From Petaurus breviceps papuanus (lineage: Eukaryota; Chordata; Mammalia; Diprotodontia; Petauridae), in contig JAMXIF010000045.1 of the NCBI GenBank assembly GCA_028583685.1, forward strand, positions 3,114,886-3,178,885: a DNA stretch of 64,000 nucleotides, read 5' to 3'. The notes under the pieces are model-generated. The model was not told where the DNA came from, did no database searches, and was given only the letters and a program-made list of their open reading frames with translations. Below are positions 31,066 to 42,837 of the stretch, in pieces. Numbering within the stretch: position 1 is the first letter of the stretch; each line of letters begins with the position of its first letter. A program made the position numbers and the translations under genes.

Positions 31066-31815
31066 GATTCACTGAAAAAGAGACACAAAAACAAAATCAA
31101 TGAAACAGACTAGTGTCCCTTTTACCTAGAAGAAAGACATTATGTATCCATTTTATTTTCATAGTATATATGCTGGATGGCATACTATCAAGAGTCACTT
31201 ATCATTATAGGCAAAACCATCAAGTTTGGATCAATTGTAGTTTTGTAAAAGAAAAATGCTTGACTTATTTAACTGAGTTTATTTAAGTTCAGCATTCCCT
31301 TTAAGCACTTTTACAGGAGAAAACCAGAAAATTTGTTTCTTTTATTTACAGATTGTACACTGAAGTCACTTAAAATTCTTAAATTTTTTGTTTCTGAGAA
31401 CCTCTGTGAAGGAAAAAAATGCTTGTATATAATATTGGTTGATATAAATTTAGGATGGCATTTTGTGTGTTCTGAGAGCACTTCCCAAATAAGTACTTCA
31501 TGGTGAAATATTTATATTTTGCCCAAAATTGAGTCTAGAAATCTACAAATGTTAGTCTGTGCATTTTGTTGCAAATCTCTTCTCATCTCATTTCCTATCT
31601 TTCTGTGTCTCTGTCTTTGTCTGTCTCTGCCTGTCTTTCTGCCTCTCTTCTGTCTTCAGATAACATATATTATTTTACTATGACTTCTTTCATGATTTTG
31701 AGTATTCACCCAAATTTATGGATGTTGAAATCAATTAGATGAATTTCTCAAATAATGAAATAATATCTGTGATTTCATTAATTTAATTATAAGTATCCTA
31801 CATACAATCAATCTG
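31066..31815. other. No recognised feature
   Basis: About 750 bases. It includes a TC-rich low-complexity patch at 31580-31655. Confidence 0.4.
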
Positions 31816-32200
31816 TCAATCAATCACAAGCATTTGTTAAGCTCCCATGGACCAGGCATGGTGTTTAATGCTGGGGATACAGATATAAATACAAAAACAA
31901 AACAGTCCCTGTCTTAAAAAATAACAAAAACCTAATTTACTGTTACTTAGAGACATATAAATGCACATATTATACAAGATAAATGTAAGGAAATTTGGGG
32001 AGGGAAGTCATTAGGAGCTAGGGAGATCAAAAAGGGCTTCATGTGGAAAGTAGTTCTTGAATCGAATTTTGAAAGAAACCAGCACTCTATGAGGCAGAGA
32101 TAAGAATGAATTCATACCAGGTGTGGAAGGGTATTTATGGTTAAGTTATGGAAATGGGAGAAGTTTGAGGAATAGCAAGAAAGTCATTTTGAATGTGCCA
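31816..32200 (+). mobile_element. Old dispersed repeat, family unassigned (copy 2)
   Basis: 'gcatttgttaagctcccatg', 'aatgctggggatacagat', 'acaaaacagtccctgtctt', 'gggcttcatgtggaaag' match the order of 2640-3140. Confidence 0.55.
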
Positions 32201-32209
32201 TAGAGGAAT

Positions 32210-32470
32210 GCAACTAGGTGATGAAGTAGTCTAGAGGGCCAGACTGAGTCAGAAAGACCTAAGTTCAAATCAGACTTCAGACACTTAGTAGCTATGTGAT
32301 CTAGCACAAGTCACTTTATCTCTTTCTACTTTAACTCTTTTATACTTCATCTAAAAATGGAGTAATAATAGCACTTACCTCCCAGGGTTATTCTGAGGAT
32401 AAAAGGAGATAATATTTTAAAGAGCTGTGAAAAACTTCAAAATGCTATGTAAATTTTACAATTATAATTA
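32210..32470 (+). mobile_element. MIR/Ther-1 type SINE
   Basis: 'caactaggtgatgaagtag', 'gagtcagaaagacctaag', 'tagcacaagtcactttatc', 'cacttacctcccagggtt' in MIR/Ther-1 order. Confidence 0.85.
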
Positions 32471-32504
32471 CTGTTATTATAGATATCATTATTAAGCACC
32501 ATCT

Positions 32505-32830
32505 CCCAACTCTGGGCATTTTCATTGGGCTGTCCTTCACACATGGAATGCTTTCTGTCCAAATCTGGCTTTCTTGGTTTCTTTCAATTCTCACTTTCTA
32601 TAGAAAGCTTTTCCTAATGCCTCTTAATTCTAATGCCTGCTCTCTGTTGATTATTTTAAAAAAAATCCTCTATATAGGTTGCTTGCACATAGATGTTTTC
32701 ATGTTACATCACATGTTACGCTGTGAGCTACTTGAGAGCAGGGACTGTATGCTTTGCTTTGTACCCCAATAGTTGACAAAGTGCCTGGTCTAGAGTAGGC
32801 ACTTAATGAATGCTTATTGACTGACTGGCT
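32505..32830 (+). mobile_element. L2/CR1-like LINE 3' tail
   Basis: 'cacatggaatgctttctgtcc', 'gtgagctacttgagagcagg' and 'gcctggtctagagtaggcac' then 'ttaatgaatgcttattgac' give the typical 3' end of L2/CR1-type LINEs. Confidence 0.65.
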
Positions 32831-32834
32831 GGAA

Positions 32835-33260
32835 AATTAATTTGGGGCCAGGTTGGGAAAGGATTAAAATTTTATAATGGTGGATTTATATTTGAACCTC
32901 AACTTACCAGGGAGTCACTGGAACTTGCTAGGGGAGTGACATCATCTGGCCTTCGTATTAGGAAAATCACTTCGGTGGAAGATAGTTTGGAGAAAAGAAA
33001 ACAGGGCAGGGACATCAAGTAGGGGACGATTGTAAAAGTCTAGGAACAAAATATTGAGGGCATAAACTAAAGCGATAGTTGAGTAAGTGGAGAGAAAGGT
33101 GACAGATGTAAATGATGTTGTGACAGTAAGAACAGGATGTAGGAAACGTTTGGAGAGATGGCATAAATAAGATTGAACAGTTCAGGATGATATCGAGATT
33201 TAGACCTTAGATAGTAAGTACAAGGATAATAATTGGCTATATTGAAGAGTTCTGTTATTG
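32835..33260 (+). mobile_element. Old dispersed repeat, family unassigned (copy 3)
   Basis: 'accagggagtcactggaac', 'gtgacatcatctggcctt', 'gattgtaaaagtctagg', 'gatatcgagatttagacc' correspond to the middle of 57340-58620. Confidence 0.55.
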
Positions 33261-33794
33261 GCATGGGGTTAGGGTAGAATGCAAACCACATGCCTATCCT
33301 CCATATTTTTACTCCGTACAACTCTACAGTCATATTAGAGCCCTTTGAGGATATGCCCATCCTACTTTGGAGACCCTTGATATAGATGTTTGTGTGAATA
33401 TCTGAAAAATGAATTTTTACTTTTGACCAATATATTTCTTACAGTGACACTGTATTGATAAGCCTATCAATAGGAAAAAAAAAACATTTTAACATACTTA
33501 AAAAATACATTTTGTTGATACAGTTCATCTTAAAATTACCTGCATTTCCTATTTTATCCTTTTCTTAGCTGCTCCCAGAGAGCTACCCTTTATAATAAAG
33601 AAGAAAAATGGGAAAGAAAAAAAAAGCCCAGCAGAACTAGTCAGCATATTAGAAAAAGAAATCTGACTGTTAAATGTAGTGTCCACTCCTGAGGCCACCC
33701 ATCTCTAGAAAGAACTTTGTGTTAGTAGGTATAGCGGTGTAGGGTAGGAGTCTTTACGTATCTCTTTGGGTTGAATTTAATCATTCAAATTTTT
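33261..33794. other. No recognised feature
   Basis: Unassigned sequence up to the left target duplication of HAL1 copy C. Confidence 0.4.
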
Positions 33795-34054
33795 CAGCAT
33801 TCAGGTTTGTTTTTTCAGCAATTTTAATGCTTTATAAACTTCTGATCTACATCATTCATTTCCGCCAGATTTTGAGTTACAAATATTCGCCCCACCCTTC
33901 CCCTACCCACTGCCCCAAAACAGCAGTCCCACAGGATATCCCTTACTCCAATCTGCTTTCTCCCATACCCCTTTTGACGTTTCCAGTGGATCTCTATGCC
34001 CCAGTGCCCCGCATATCTCATTTACCAATTATATGTAAGATAGTATTAATAATA

Positions 34055-34055
<1 letters not shown>

Positions 34056-34102
<47 letters not shown>

Positions 34103-34140
34103 CCACACGCACATACATACACACTCACACACACACACAT
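34056..34140. repeat. (TA)n(CA)n compound microsatellite in HAL1
   Basis: About 17 TA units run into CA-rich sequence. It sits at the HAL1 3' position that holds ATG repeats in copy A. Confidence 0.95.
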
Positions 34141-34924
34141 GATGGTGTTAATAATAGTATATATACACACACATATATATATTTGAATATTTGATTTTAA
34201 AACTTTCAATTCCAGATTCATTCCAGTCCTTCCCTATCACCCACCCTTACTTGGAAGACAAGCAATTCAGTGTAGGTTGTACATGTGTGGCTAATGCAAA
34301 ACAATAACATAGTAGATATATTGTAAAAGACCAACTATACTTCCCTTCCTCACATCCCACCTCCCACCTGCTCTACTCTCCACCCTGATCCTGTACCTTT
34401 CCAAAAATGGGTGCTTCCAAATTCCATCCCCCCCAGGCTGCCCTCCCTTCCATCATCCCCCTTCTCATCCCCTTCCCCCCCCCCCCCTCCCCTGGAGGGT
34501 GAGATACCCTATTTAGTGTGTATTTTACTCCCTCCTCAAGCCAAATTCAATAGGAATAAGGTTGACCCATTCCCTTTTGCCTTCCTATTCTTCCCCTCCA
34601 TTGTAACCATTTTCCCGTGCCTAATCTGTTTCTCTCCATCTCCTCTCATTATATTCCTCTCTCACTTCTTAATTTCACCTTTTAAGCATCATCCCTTCCT
34701 GTTAAATTGGTCCTGTGCCCTCTATCTATGTATACCTGTAAACATATATGCACACATTCACATATGTATTCATATGCCCATATACCCTCATATATAGACA
34801 CACACACACACATATATTTCTAATCCCTTCAACTACTGAGAAAAGTTTCATAAGTTACAATTATTGTTTTTCCATGTAGGAATGTTAATAGTTCAACTTT
34901 GATAAGTTCCTTATGATTTCTTTT

Positions 34925-35930
34925 CCCTGTTTACCTTCTCATGCTTCTCTTGCTTCTTGTATCTGAATGTCAAATTTTCTAGTCAACTCTGTTTTTTTTT
35001 CAACAAGAATGTTTGAAAGTCCTCTATTCCACTGAATGACCATATTTTCCCCTGAAACATGATACTCAGTTTTGCTGGGTAGGTGACTCTTGGTATTAAT
35101 CCCAGCTCTTTGACTTCTGGAATATCATATTCCAAGCCCTTTGATCCCTCAATGTAGAAGCTGCCAGATCCTGGATTATCCTGATTGTGTTTCCACAATA
35201 TTCAAATTGTTTCTTCCTGGCTGCTTGTAATATTCTTTCCTTAATTTGAGAATTCCTGAACCTGGCTATAATATTACTAGGAGTTTTTTGGGGGGGATCT
35301 TTTTCAGGAGGTAATCAGTGGATTCTTTCAACCTCTATTTTGCCCTCTGATTCTAAAACATCAGGGCATTTTTTTCTTTGAGAACTTCCTGGAGGATGAT
35401 TTCTAGGTTCTTACTTTGGTAATGGATTTCAGGTAGTCCAATAATTTTTAAATTATCTCTCCTGGATCTATTTTCCAGGTCAGTGGTTTTTCCCATGAGA
35501 TATTTTACATTGCCTTCTATTCTTTCATTTGTTGGGATCTGTTTAACAGCATCTTGAGTTCTCATTAAGTCATTAGCTTCCATTTGCTCCAAACTAATTC
35601 TGAAGCAATGATTCTCCTCATTGAGCTTTTGAGATTCTTTTTCCATCTGGCAAATTCGGCTTTTTAAGGCATTCTTCTCCTCATTGCCTTTCTGAGCCTC
35701 TTTTGCCATTTGAGTCAGTCTGTTTGTTAAGGTATTATTTTCCTAAGTCCGGATGCTGATTCTAATTTCATAATTTTCTTGCATTGTTCTCATTTCTCTT
35801 GCCAATTTTTCCTCCACTTCTCTTATCTGCTACTTAAGGTCCTCTATGGCCTGTAACCAGCTTGTATTTTCCTTTGAAGGTTTTGGTGCAGGAGTTCTGA
35901 CTTCACTGTTTTCCTCCTGTTCCATGCTTT
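34925..35930 (-). pseudogene. HAL1 copy C ORF1 relic
   Basis: Two minus-strand frames cover most of the protein: 35353-35709 (coiled coil and RRM start, 'MAKEAQKGNEEKNALKSRI', 'NLKIIGLPEI') and 34983-35198 (C-terminal domain, 'MWKHNQDNPGSGSF', 'VTYPAKLSIMFQ'). They are separated by frameshifts and stops. It is close in sequence to the intact ORF1 of copy B. Confidence 0.88.
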
Positions 35931-37389
35931 GCTCCTTTTTGTTCCCAAAATTGGAGTGTAATGTTGAAATCTACTGTCTGCTTTGTTTCCTTTGCCTGCT
36001 CATTTTTCCACTCAATTACTTGACTTTTGTGCTTTTTGCCACAGTAGGACTCTGCCACCAGACAGGGGAGCTTTCATCCCAAACACTGGGGTTTTCTCAG
36101 CTGCCAGAGGTATTAGATGGGTGCCCTCTCTGAGGTCTCCACATGCTCTGGCCAGCTGGACACACACCCCAGGACCTTCACCCCAGACTGCAATCCAGAT
36201 GCAAGCAAGCTAAAGGAAGAGTGACCACCCCTCAGACTGGTTCTTGGTCCTCCTACACTCTGCAGGCCATGAGCTGAAGCCCCCAAGTGGAGCTGTTTGG
36301 CTGTGAGGTGTCTCAGCGGATTCTCGCCCTGGGGGTAAAAGCCATGCATTCCCACTTACAGGTCCCAAAGTCCAAACTGCACTGATCTCTCACTTTTTCC
36401 TTTGCATCTGTGTTGATAAATCTGGAAATGGCCACAGCTGCTGCTGATCTGGAGTCTCTCTGGCTGGAGGCTTTTCAGGCCCACCCTGCTGCTAAAGCCT
36501 GGGCATGGGGCCGGGCTCAGCTCCCAGAGCGCTTTGCTGGATTCCTGCTGGCCTGCTGGGCTGTTCTCAGTGGGAGGTTAGCTTCTCTTCATCATTTTGT
36601 GGGATCTGCAGCTCCAAAGTTTGTTTAGAGTCCCCTTTTTACATGGACTGGGGAAGGTGGAAGCCGGAGCCGTGGGAAGGTCATGCTTCTACTCTGCCAT
36701 CCAGCATTCAGGTTTTATAATTTTTTTTCTGTTCTTCCATTTATATTATTGCAATCAGTATATATTGTATTTTTCTAGTTCAGCTAATATAATTTTGCAT
36801 CGATTTTAGGTCTTTCTTATTTTTCTCTATTATATTTATATAATACAATAATTTACATCCAATTGATCACAATTTCTTTAATTGTTGCCAATCATGGACA
36901 CCTATTTTATTTCTAATTCTTTGCTGACACACATAAAAAGTACAGCTATAAATATTTTGGTTCATATTGGATATTGCTGTCATAATCTCTTTTGGGTATA
37001 TTTCTAGCAGTAGACTCTATAGGTTAAGGTATATGAGCATTGTAGTTACTTTCTATGCATTATTCCCTATTTTTTTTAGAATCATTAGATCATTTCATAG
37101 CTCCATCAGTAATGCACTTGTTTACCTTTCTGTCTATGAACCCTCCAACATTGCCTCTTTCTGTCTTTTATAATGAGGTACAAGGCAAAATCTGAGGATT
37201 ATTTTGATTTGCATTTCCTTTTTTATTAGTGATTTGGGGCATTCCTTCAGGTGGTTGTCAATAGCTTGTGTTTTTTTCTTTTTGGAACACTTCCTTCATG
37301 TCCCTTGGTAACATTTACTGATGAATAGCTTTTCATCTTAATTATTTCTCTCAATTGTTTATACTTCTTAAATATGAGATACTTGGAGC

Positions 37390-37460
37390 TATTTAAGCTA
37401 AGGCCAGCACTCAGCACAGGGCCTGGGGCATATCTGATGCTTAATAAATGTTTGTTGAAT
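37390..37460 (+). mobile_element. L2/MIR-like 3' tail fragment
   Basis: 'agcacagggcctggggcat' and 'gcttaataaatgtttgttg' are a typical L2/MIR ending. The L1 order resumes on both sides. Confidence 0.55.
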
Positions 37461-37675
37461 ATTTACTACAAAGATTTTTCCTAGTTTCCTAATTCTCCTT
37501 TAATCCTAGTTACATTAATTTTGCTCATTAAAATCTTTTCAGTTTAATTTAAATGGAATTATCTATTATCTATTTTTGTTCTATAATTGTTTCTGTCCTT
37601 GGTTTGGTTAATAATCCACCCAATATCCAAGCTAAGAGAGACATGTGATCTTCATCTCTTCTACTTTATTAGTTT

Positions 37676-37927
37676 TCTTCTTGTTGAGTCTTTTCAGTCA
37701 TGTCTGACTTTTCATGTGTGACCCCATATGGGTTTTCCTTGGCAAAGATACTGTAGTGGTTTGCTATTTCCTTCTCCAGATCATTTTACATATGAGGACA
37801 CTGAGGCAAACAGGGGACAAATGACTTGCCTGGTATCACACAACTGGCAAGTATTTGAGTTCAGATTTGAACTCAGGAGTCTTCCTGACTCCAGACCTAG
37901 TACTCTAGCTACTGCACCACCTACCTG
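37676..37927 (-). mobile_element. tRNA-headed SINE with RTE-derived tail (copy 4)
   Basis: On the plus strand it starts with the tail ('ttgttgagtcttttcagtcat', 'gtctgacttttcatg'), then 'ggttttccttggcaaagatac', and ends with the head 'ctactgcaccacctacctgc'. Confidence 0.9.
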
Positions 37928-38885
37928 CCTAATTTTTTTTAGTGTATGATATTAAATAATTATCACATCAACATTTTTATATTTATTGCTAAATATAGTA
38001 GAATTTAAGCAACCAAATTCAAATATATTCACCTAAATTTAATTTCTTCTGGACTGTTTTCAAATACTCTCAGAAATTTCTGTCAAATAAAGTTTTTTCC
38101 TCAGTAATTTATATTTGGAGAATTATCCAAAACTGTTTTATTGAATTCCTTTTTATCTCACTCTTACTTGTCTAGTCTGTTACATTGATCTACTTTTCAA
38201 TTTTTAAACAGTACTACATGGTTTTAATGTTACCACTTTATAATATACTTTGAGGTGTGAAAGTGTTATTTCCATTTTATACTTTTAACACTTACTTGAA
38301 ATTTTATATATCTTTTCCTCTAAATTAATTTGTTATTTTACTTCTGTAAAGTATTGGATGTAATTGTATCTTTATGAATACTGGTACAATGACTCCTAGT
38401 TATTTTATGTATTTGGTATTTATCTTGAATGAAACTTTTTTTCTATGACTGCTGATAATGGTTTTATCATTATTAATATATATAAAAATGGTTTTGAGTT
38501 TCATTGATTTTCATTTTGGAACCTACAACTTTACTGAAGATATTGCTTCATTTGTTTTCTTGTCATTAGCAAATGCAATTTTTGTTTCCTCTTTGCCTGT
38601 CTCCTTGCTTTATGTCAATATTTTAGCTTTTTTTAAAAAATATTTTTAAAATTTAATTTTATGTTTATTTTTTTAGTTCACATCATTTACTTCCACAAGA
38701 TTTTGAGTTACAGATTTTCTCCCTGTCTCTCCCCTACCCACCACTGCAAAACAGTAATCTCACTGTATATCACCTCCCCCAGTCTGCTCCCTCTTATGTC
38801 TTCCCCCATTCCCCCTCTGACTTTCCCGTAGGGCAAGATGGATCTCCATTCCCCAGTGCCTGTATATATTATTTCCCAGTTGCAT

Positions 38886-38908
38886 GTAATAATAATAATA
38901 ATAATATT
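38886..38908. repeat. (ATA)n short microsatellite in HAL1
   Basis: About seven ata/taa units at the same HAL1 position as the ATG tract of copy A. Confidence 0.85.
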
Positions 38909-39023
38909 GTTTAAACATTTGATTTTAAAACTTTGAATTCCAGATTCTTTCCCTTCCTTCCTTGTCACCCACCATTACTGGGAAGGTAAGCAATTCAATA
39001 TAGGTTGTATGGGTGTAGCTATG

Positions 39024-39553
39024 TGTAATGGGAATGTAAATTTAAAGATCTTCTCTGCCTCTAGGCTAAAGTGCACCTGGAGCCTGGGGTGAGAGGCTTG
39101 TTTTTCAGTAGATACTTCTTGATTGGCCAGTGAGTCAATAAGGTTGTTACATTCTCTGAGCCAGGAGAAGGCTATATAAGCCCTGATGTGTAGCTTTGTT
39201 TTGGGGCTCACTTTGAGAAGTGTTCTGTGATTTGATATGGATTCTGGGAAGCTGTTGTCCAGAGCTTTGAAAAACCCAGATGCTGAAACCCAGATGTTGA
39301 TTGGGTATGGATGTAATGGTTGGACAATTTGGAAATCTGTCTACTTGATCTGTTTCTCTGACTTGATAGTTTTGTCTGGATACTTTGAAGTTCAGGGTGC
39401 TGACCTTTTCCCCCTGAACTAGGTGAATGATACATATCTGACTGATTAAAGTAAGCTTGTTAACCCATTTTGAGTTGCTTTCCTTTAACAAAGCATATAC
39501 AAGAACCTGTGTTGGCAGCAACCCTGAGGACGCTTGGGGTGCTTGCTGCTACA
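39024..39553 (+). mobile_element. Solo ERV LTR, family 2 (copy 3), inserted in HAL1 copy D
   Basis: A 530-bp LTR running TGTAATGGG...GCTACA with an exact 5-bp duplication ctatg (39019-39023, 39554-39558). A TATA box lies at 'aggctatataagccc'. Removing it restores the HAL1 text 'gtagctatgcaaagcattt', as in copy A. It is therefore younger than HAL1 copy D. No internal genes adjoin it. Confidence 0.96.
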
Positions 39554-40224
39554 CTATGCAAAGCATTTCCATAGTGGATATATTGTGAAAGACTGACTAT
39601 ATTTCCCTCCATCCTATCCCTTCCCCCACTTGCTCTATTCTCTACTTTGACCCTGTCCCTTTTCAAAAGTGGTTGCTTTTAACTACCCTCCTACCCAACC
39701 TGCCCTCCCCTCCATCATTCCCCCTCTCATCCCCTTCCTCCCTACTCTCCTGTAGGGTGAGATGCCATATTTAGTGTGTATGTCATTCCCTCCCTAGGAC
39801 AAATTCAATGAGAGTAAGTTTGACCCATTCCCTTTTGCCTTCCTGCTCTTCCCCTCCATTGTAATAATTATCCCTTGCCTCTTCTATATGAGATAATTTA
39901 CCCCATTCTCTCTCCCCATCTCCTCTCATTATATTCCTCTCTCACCTCTCAATTTTGCCTTTTAAGTATCATCCCTTCCTATTCAATTGGTCCTGTGCCC
40001 TCTATCTATGTATACCTGTAAACATATGTACACACAGTCACATATGTATTCAAACGCACATATACCCTCCTATATAGATATTTATGTCTACATATATACA
40101 TTTATATTCCCTTCAAATATTCTCATACTGAGAAAAGTTTCATAAGTTACAATGATTGTTTTTCCATGTAGGAATGTAAATAGTTCAACTTTGATAAGTT
40201 CTTTATTTCTTTTCTCTGTTTACC

Positions 40225-41250
40225 TTCTCATGCTTCTCTTGCTTCTTGTATCTGAATGTCAAAATTTCTATTCAACTCTAGGTTTTTCATCAAGAAAGCT
40301 TGAAAGTCCTCTATTTCATTGAATAGATATATTTTCCCCTGAAACATGATACTCTGTTTTGCTGGGTAGGTGATTCTTGGTTTTAATCCCAGCTCCTTTG
40401 ACCTCCTGAATTTCATATTCTAAGCCCTTTGATCTCTCAATGTAGAAGCTGCCAGATTCTGTGTTATCCTGATTGTATTTCTACAATATTCAAATTTTTT
40501 GTTCTTGGCTGCTTGTAATATTTTCTCTTTGACCTGGGAACTTTAGAACCTGGCTATAATATTCCTAGGAGTTTTCTTTTTTGAATCTTTTTCAAGAGGT
40601 GATCATTGAATCCCTTAAACCTCTATTTTGCCCTCTGGTTCTAAAACATTAGGGCAATTTTCCTTGAGAATTTCTTGAAGGATGATTTCTAGGTTCTTTT
40701 TTTATCATGGCTTTCAGGTAGTCCAATAATTTTCAAATGATCTCTCCTGGATCCATTTTCCATGTCACTAGGTTTTCCAATGAGATATTTCACATTGCCT
40801 TCTATTTTTTTCATTTTTTTGGATCCGTTTAATAGTATCTTGATTTCTAATAAAGTCATTAGCTTCCATTTGCTCCAATATAATTTTGAAGAAATTATTC
40901 TCTTAATAGAGATTTTGAGATTCTTTTTCTATCTGGCATATTTAACTTTTTAAGGCATTCTTCTCCTCATTGGGTTTTTGAGCCTCTTTTGCCATTTGAA
41001 TTAGTCTATTTTTTAAAATGTTATTTTCTTCAATCAGGTTGTTGACTCTCTTTTCATGATATTCTTGAATCATTCTCATTTTCCTTCCCAATTTTCCTCC
41101 ACTTCTCTTATTTGGTTTTCAAAATCCTTCTTAAGCTCCTCTATGGCCTCTAAGCAGTTCATATTTTTCTTAGAAGCTTTTGTTTCAGGAGTTCTAACTT
41201 TGTTGTCTTCCTGCTGTTCTATGCTTTGATCCTTTTTCTCCCCACAGAAA
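40225..41250 (-). pseudogene. HAL1 copy D ORF1 relic
   Basis: C-terminal domain text is visible at 40228-40416 on the minus strand ('RSKELGLKPRITYPAKQSI', 'FDIQIQEAREA'). Coiled-coil text follows towards 41200. Frames are broken by stops and indels. It is more worn than copy C. Confidence 0.85.
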
Positions 41251-42030
41251 GGAATCCAAAGTTGGATTGCTGTGCTTTCTTTTCCTCCTTTGATTGCTCA
41301 TATTGACACTCAATTACTTAACTTTTGTGCTTTTTGACACAGTAGAACTCTGCTTGCAGAGAGGAGAGTTTTATCCCAAATTGGTGGGGTTTTCTCAGCT
41401 GCTGAAGGTATTTGTTTGGTGCCCTCTCAGAAGCCTCCACAGGCTCTGGTACCTGGTCACACACCTCAGGACTTCCATCCAGGACAGCAATCCAGATCTA
41501 AGCAGGTTAAAGTAAGAGCAATTACCTTCTAAATGGTCGCTTGGTCCCCCTACAATCTGCAGGCCAGGAGCTCTGAAGCCTCCATGTGGTGGTGTTGCTG
41601 CACCTCAATCACTTCTTCCTCTGGGGGCAGAGTCCAGACTACACTCCTGGATCCCCTGTACCCAAATTCCACACTAACCTCTCACTTTGCCTTTGGCATT
41701 TATTGGTTGATAATTTTGGAAACTGCTACAGATGCTGGTGATGCACTTTCCTGATGACCCTCCAGCTGTGCCTGGTCAGGGCCTCCCTAGGGCTAAAGCT
41801 ACATGCTCAAGTGGGGCTGGGCTCTGCTCCCAGCATGGTGTGATGAACACTTCTGGGAGGCCTGCTGGGCTGCTTTCAGCAGAAGATTTGTTTCTCTCTG
41901 TCACTTTGTGGGTTCTGTATCTCTAAAGTTTGTTCAAAGTCATATTTTATAGGTATTTGCAGGGGTTATGGGGGGAGCTCGGGGAGTTTTCCTGCTTTTA
42001 CACTGCCATCTTGGCTCTGGCCTTAGCTTT

Positions 42031-42378
42031 ATATCTATTTATCTTATCTTAATCAAGTTCTAGAATGCTTACAATTGTACCCAGTAACAGTAGGGTAAAG
42101 AAAGCATCCTTAATATAAAACATCATCTCATCATTATTTACCCATAGATTTGATAAGGGTATATGATCTGTTCCCCCCCACCCCAAGAAGAGTTTACTAC
42201 CCTTTCTCCCAATTATACTCCCCCATACTGAAATATCATTCCATGAAATACACTGATTCACTTGTAAATTGTTTTAGTGTTTTCTGGACCTCCAACTTTA
42301 CTTGTACATCTTTACAACATCTTTAAATTTTGCTTTCATCTTCAATATCTTGATGGTTTCTCTCTTTTTTACCCCCTT
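42031..42378. other. No recognised feature
   Basis: A short stretch between HAL1 copy D and a SINE. It may continue the old L1 region but this is not clear. Confidence 0.35.
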
Positions 42379-42392
42379 AAAAAAAACTTTCA

Positions 42393-42561
42393 AGGGGTGG
42401 CTAGGTGGTGCAGTGATTCAGGAGAATCCGAGTTTTGTTCCAGCCTCAGACACTTAATACCACCCCCCCCCACACACACACACAAAACTAGCCATGTAAC
42501 CTTGGGCAAGTTACTTAAACCCAATTGCCCTCCAAAAAGCAAAAATAAAAGTATGAGGGGG
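42393..42561 (+). mobile_element. tRNA-derived SINE
   Basis: 'aggggtggctaggtggtgcag', 'gttccagcctcagacactta', a short CA tract, 'ccttgggcaagttacttaaa'. The 13-bp duplication aaaaaaactttca (ending 42392; 42562-42574) flanks it. It has lost some bases after the A box ('cagtgattcaggagaatcc'). Confidence 0.92.
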
Positions 42562-42763
42562 AAAAAAACTTTCATAATGCACCATGGCTTTTAAAACATA
42601 CTCTCTAAAATCAGAAATTTATTTCAATATTTTCTTTTTATTAAATTTAATAAATACCTTTTCATTTTAATTGAAATTTATTTCAATACATACTTTTCTT
42701 GGCAATTATACTCATATTTATTTTATGCCTGTACTTTGGGGTGTTGCCAGGCAAAAAATAATT

Positions 42764-42804
42764 ATGTATGTATGTATGTATATGTGTATATATGTATATA
42801 TGTG

Positions 42805-42835
<31 letters not shown>

Positions 42836-42837
42836 TC
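42764..42837. repeat. (TATG)n/(TA)n microsatellite
   Basis: Three or more tatg units run into alternating TA and TATG up to 42834. Confidence 0.92.

Larger units (their letters stand above)
33809..36701 (-). mobile_element. Complete half-L1 (HAL1) retrotransposon, copy C
   Basis: An exact 14-bp duplication cagcattcaggttt (33795-33808 and 36702-36715) flanks it. At 2893 bp it is antisense: 5' end at 36701, 5' UTR to about 35930, ORF1 relic at about 34925-35930, 3' region to 33809. No ORF2 text is present. It aligns along its whole length with copy B in opposite orientation. Confidence 0.94.
36716..38622 (-). mobile_element. Old L1 3' region, with two insertions
   Basis: Antisense L1 3' text: 'tctgttcttccatttatatt', 'ttttgatttgcatttcc', 'aatatgagatacttggag', 'aatccacccaatatccaagc', 'ggttttgagtttcattga'. 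It is split by an L2/MIR-like tail at about 37390-37460 and by an RTE-tailed SINE at 37676-37927. HAL1 copies C and D lie at its two ends. Confidence 0.65.
38631..42022 (-). mobile_element. Half-L1 (HAL1) retrotransposon, copy D, with a solo LTR inside
   Basis: It runs from an antisense A-rich tail at 38631 to a 5' end 'ccagagccaagatggcag' (minus strand) at 42022. The 8-bp flanks ttagcttt (38623-38630, 42023-42030) suggest its target duplication. Without the 535-bp LTR and its duplication it is about 2.86 kb, equal to copies B and C. ORF1 relic at about 40225-41250. No ORF2. Confidence 0.9.
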
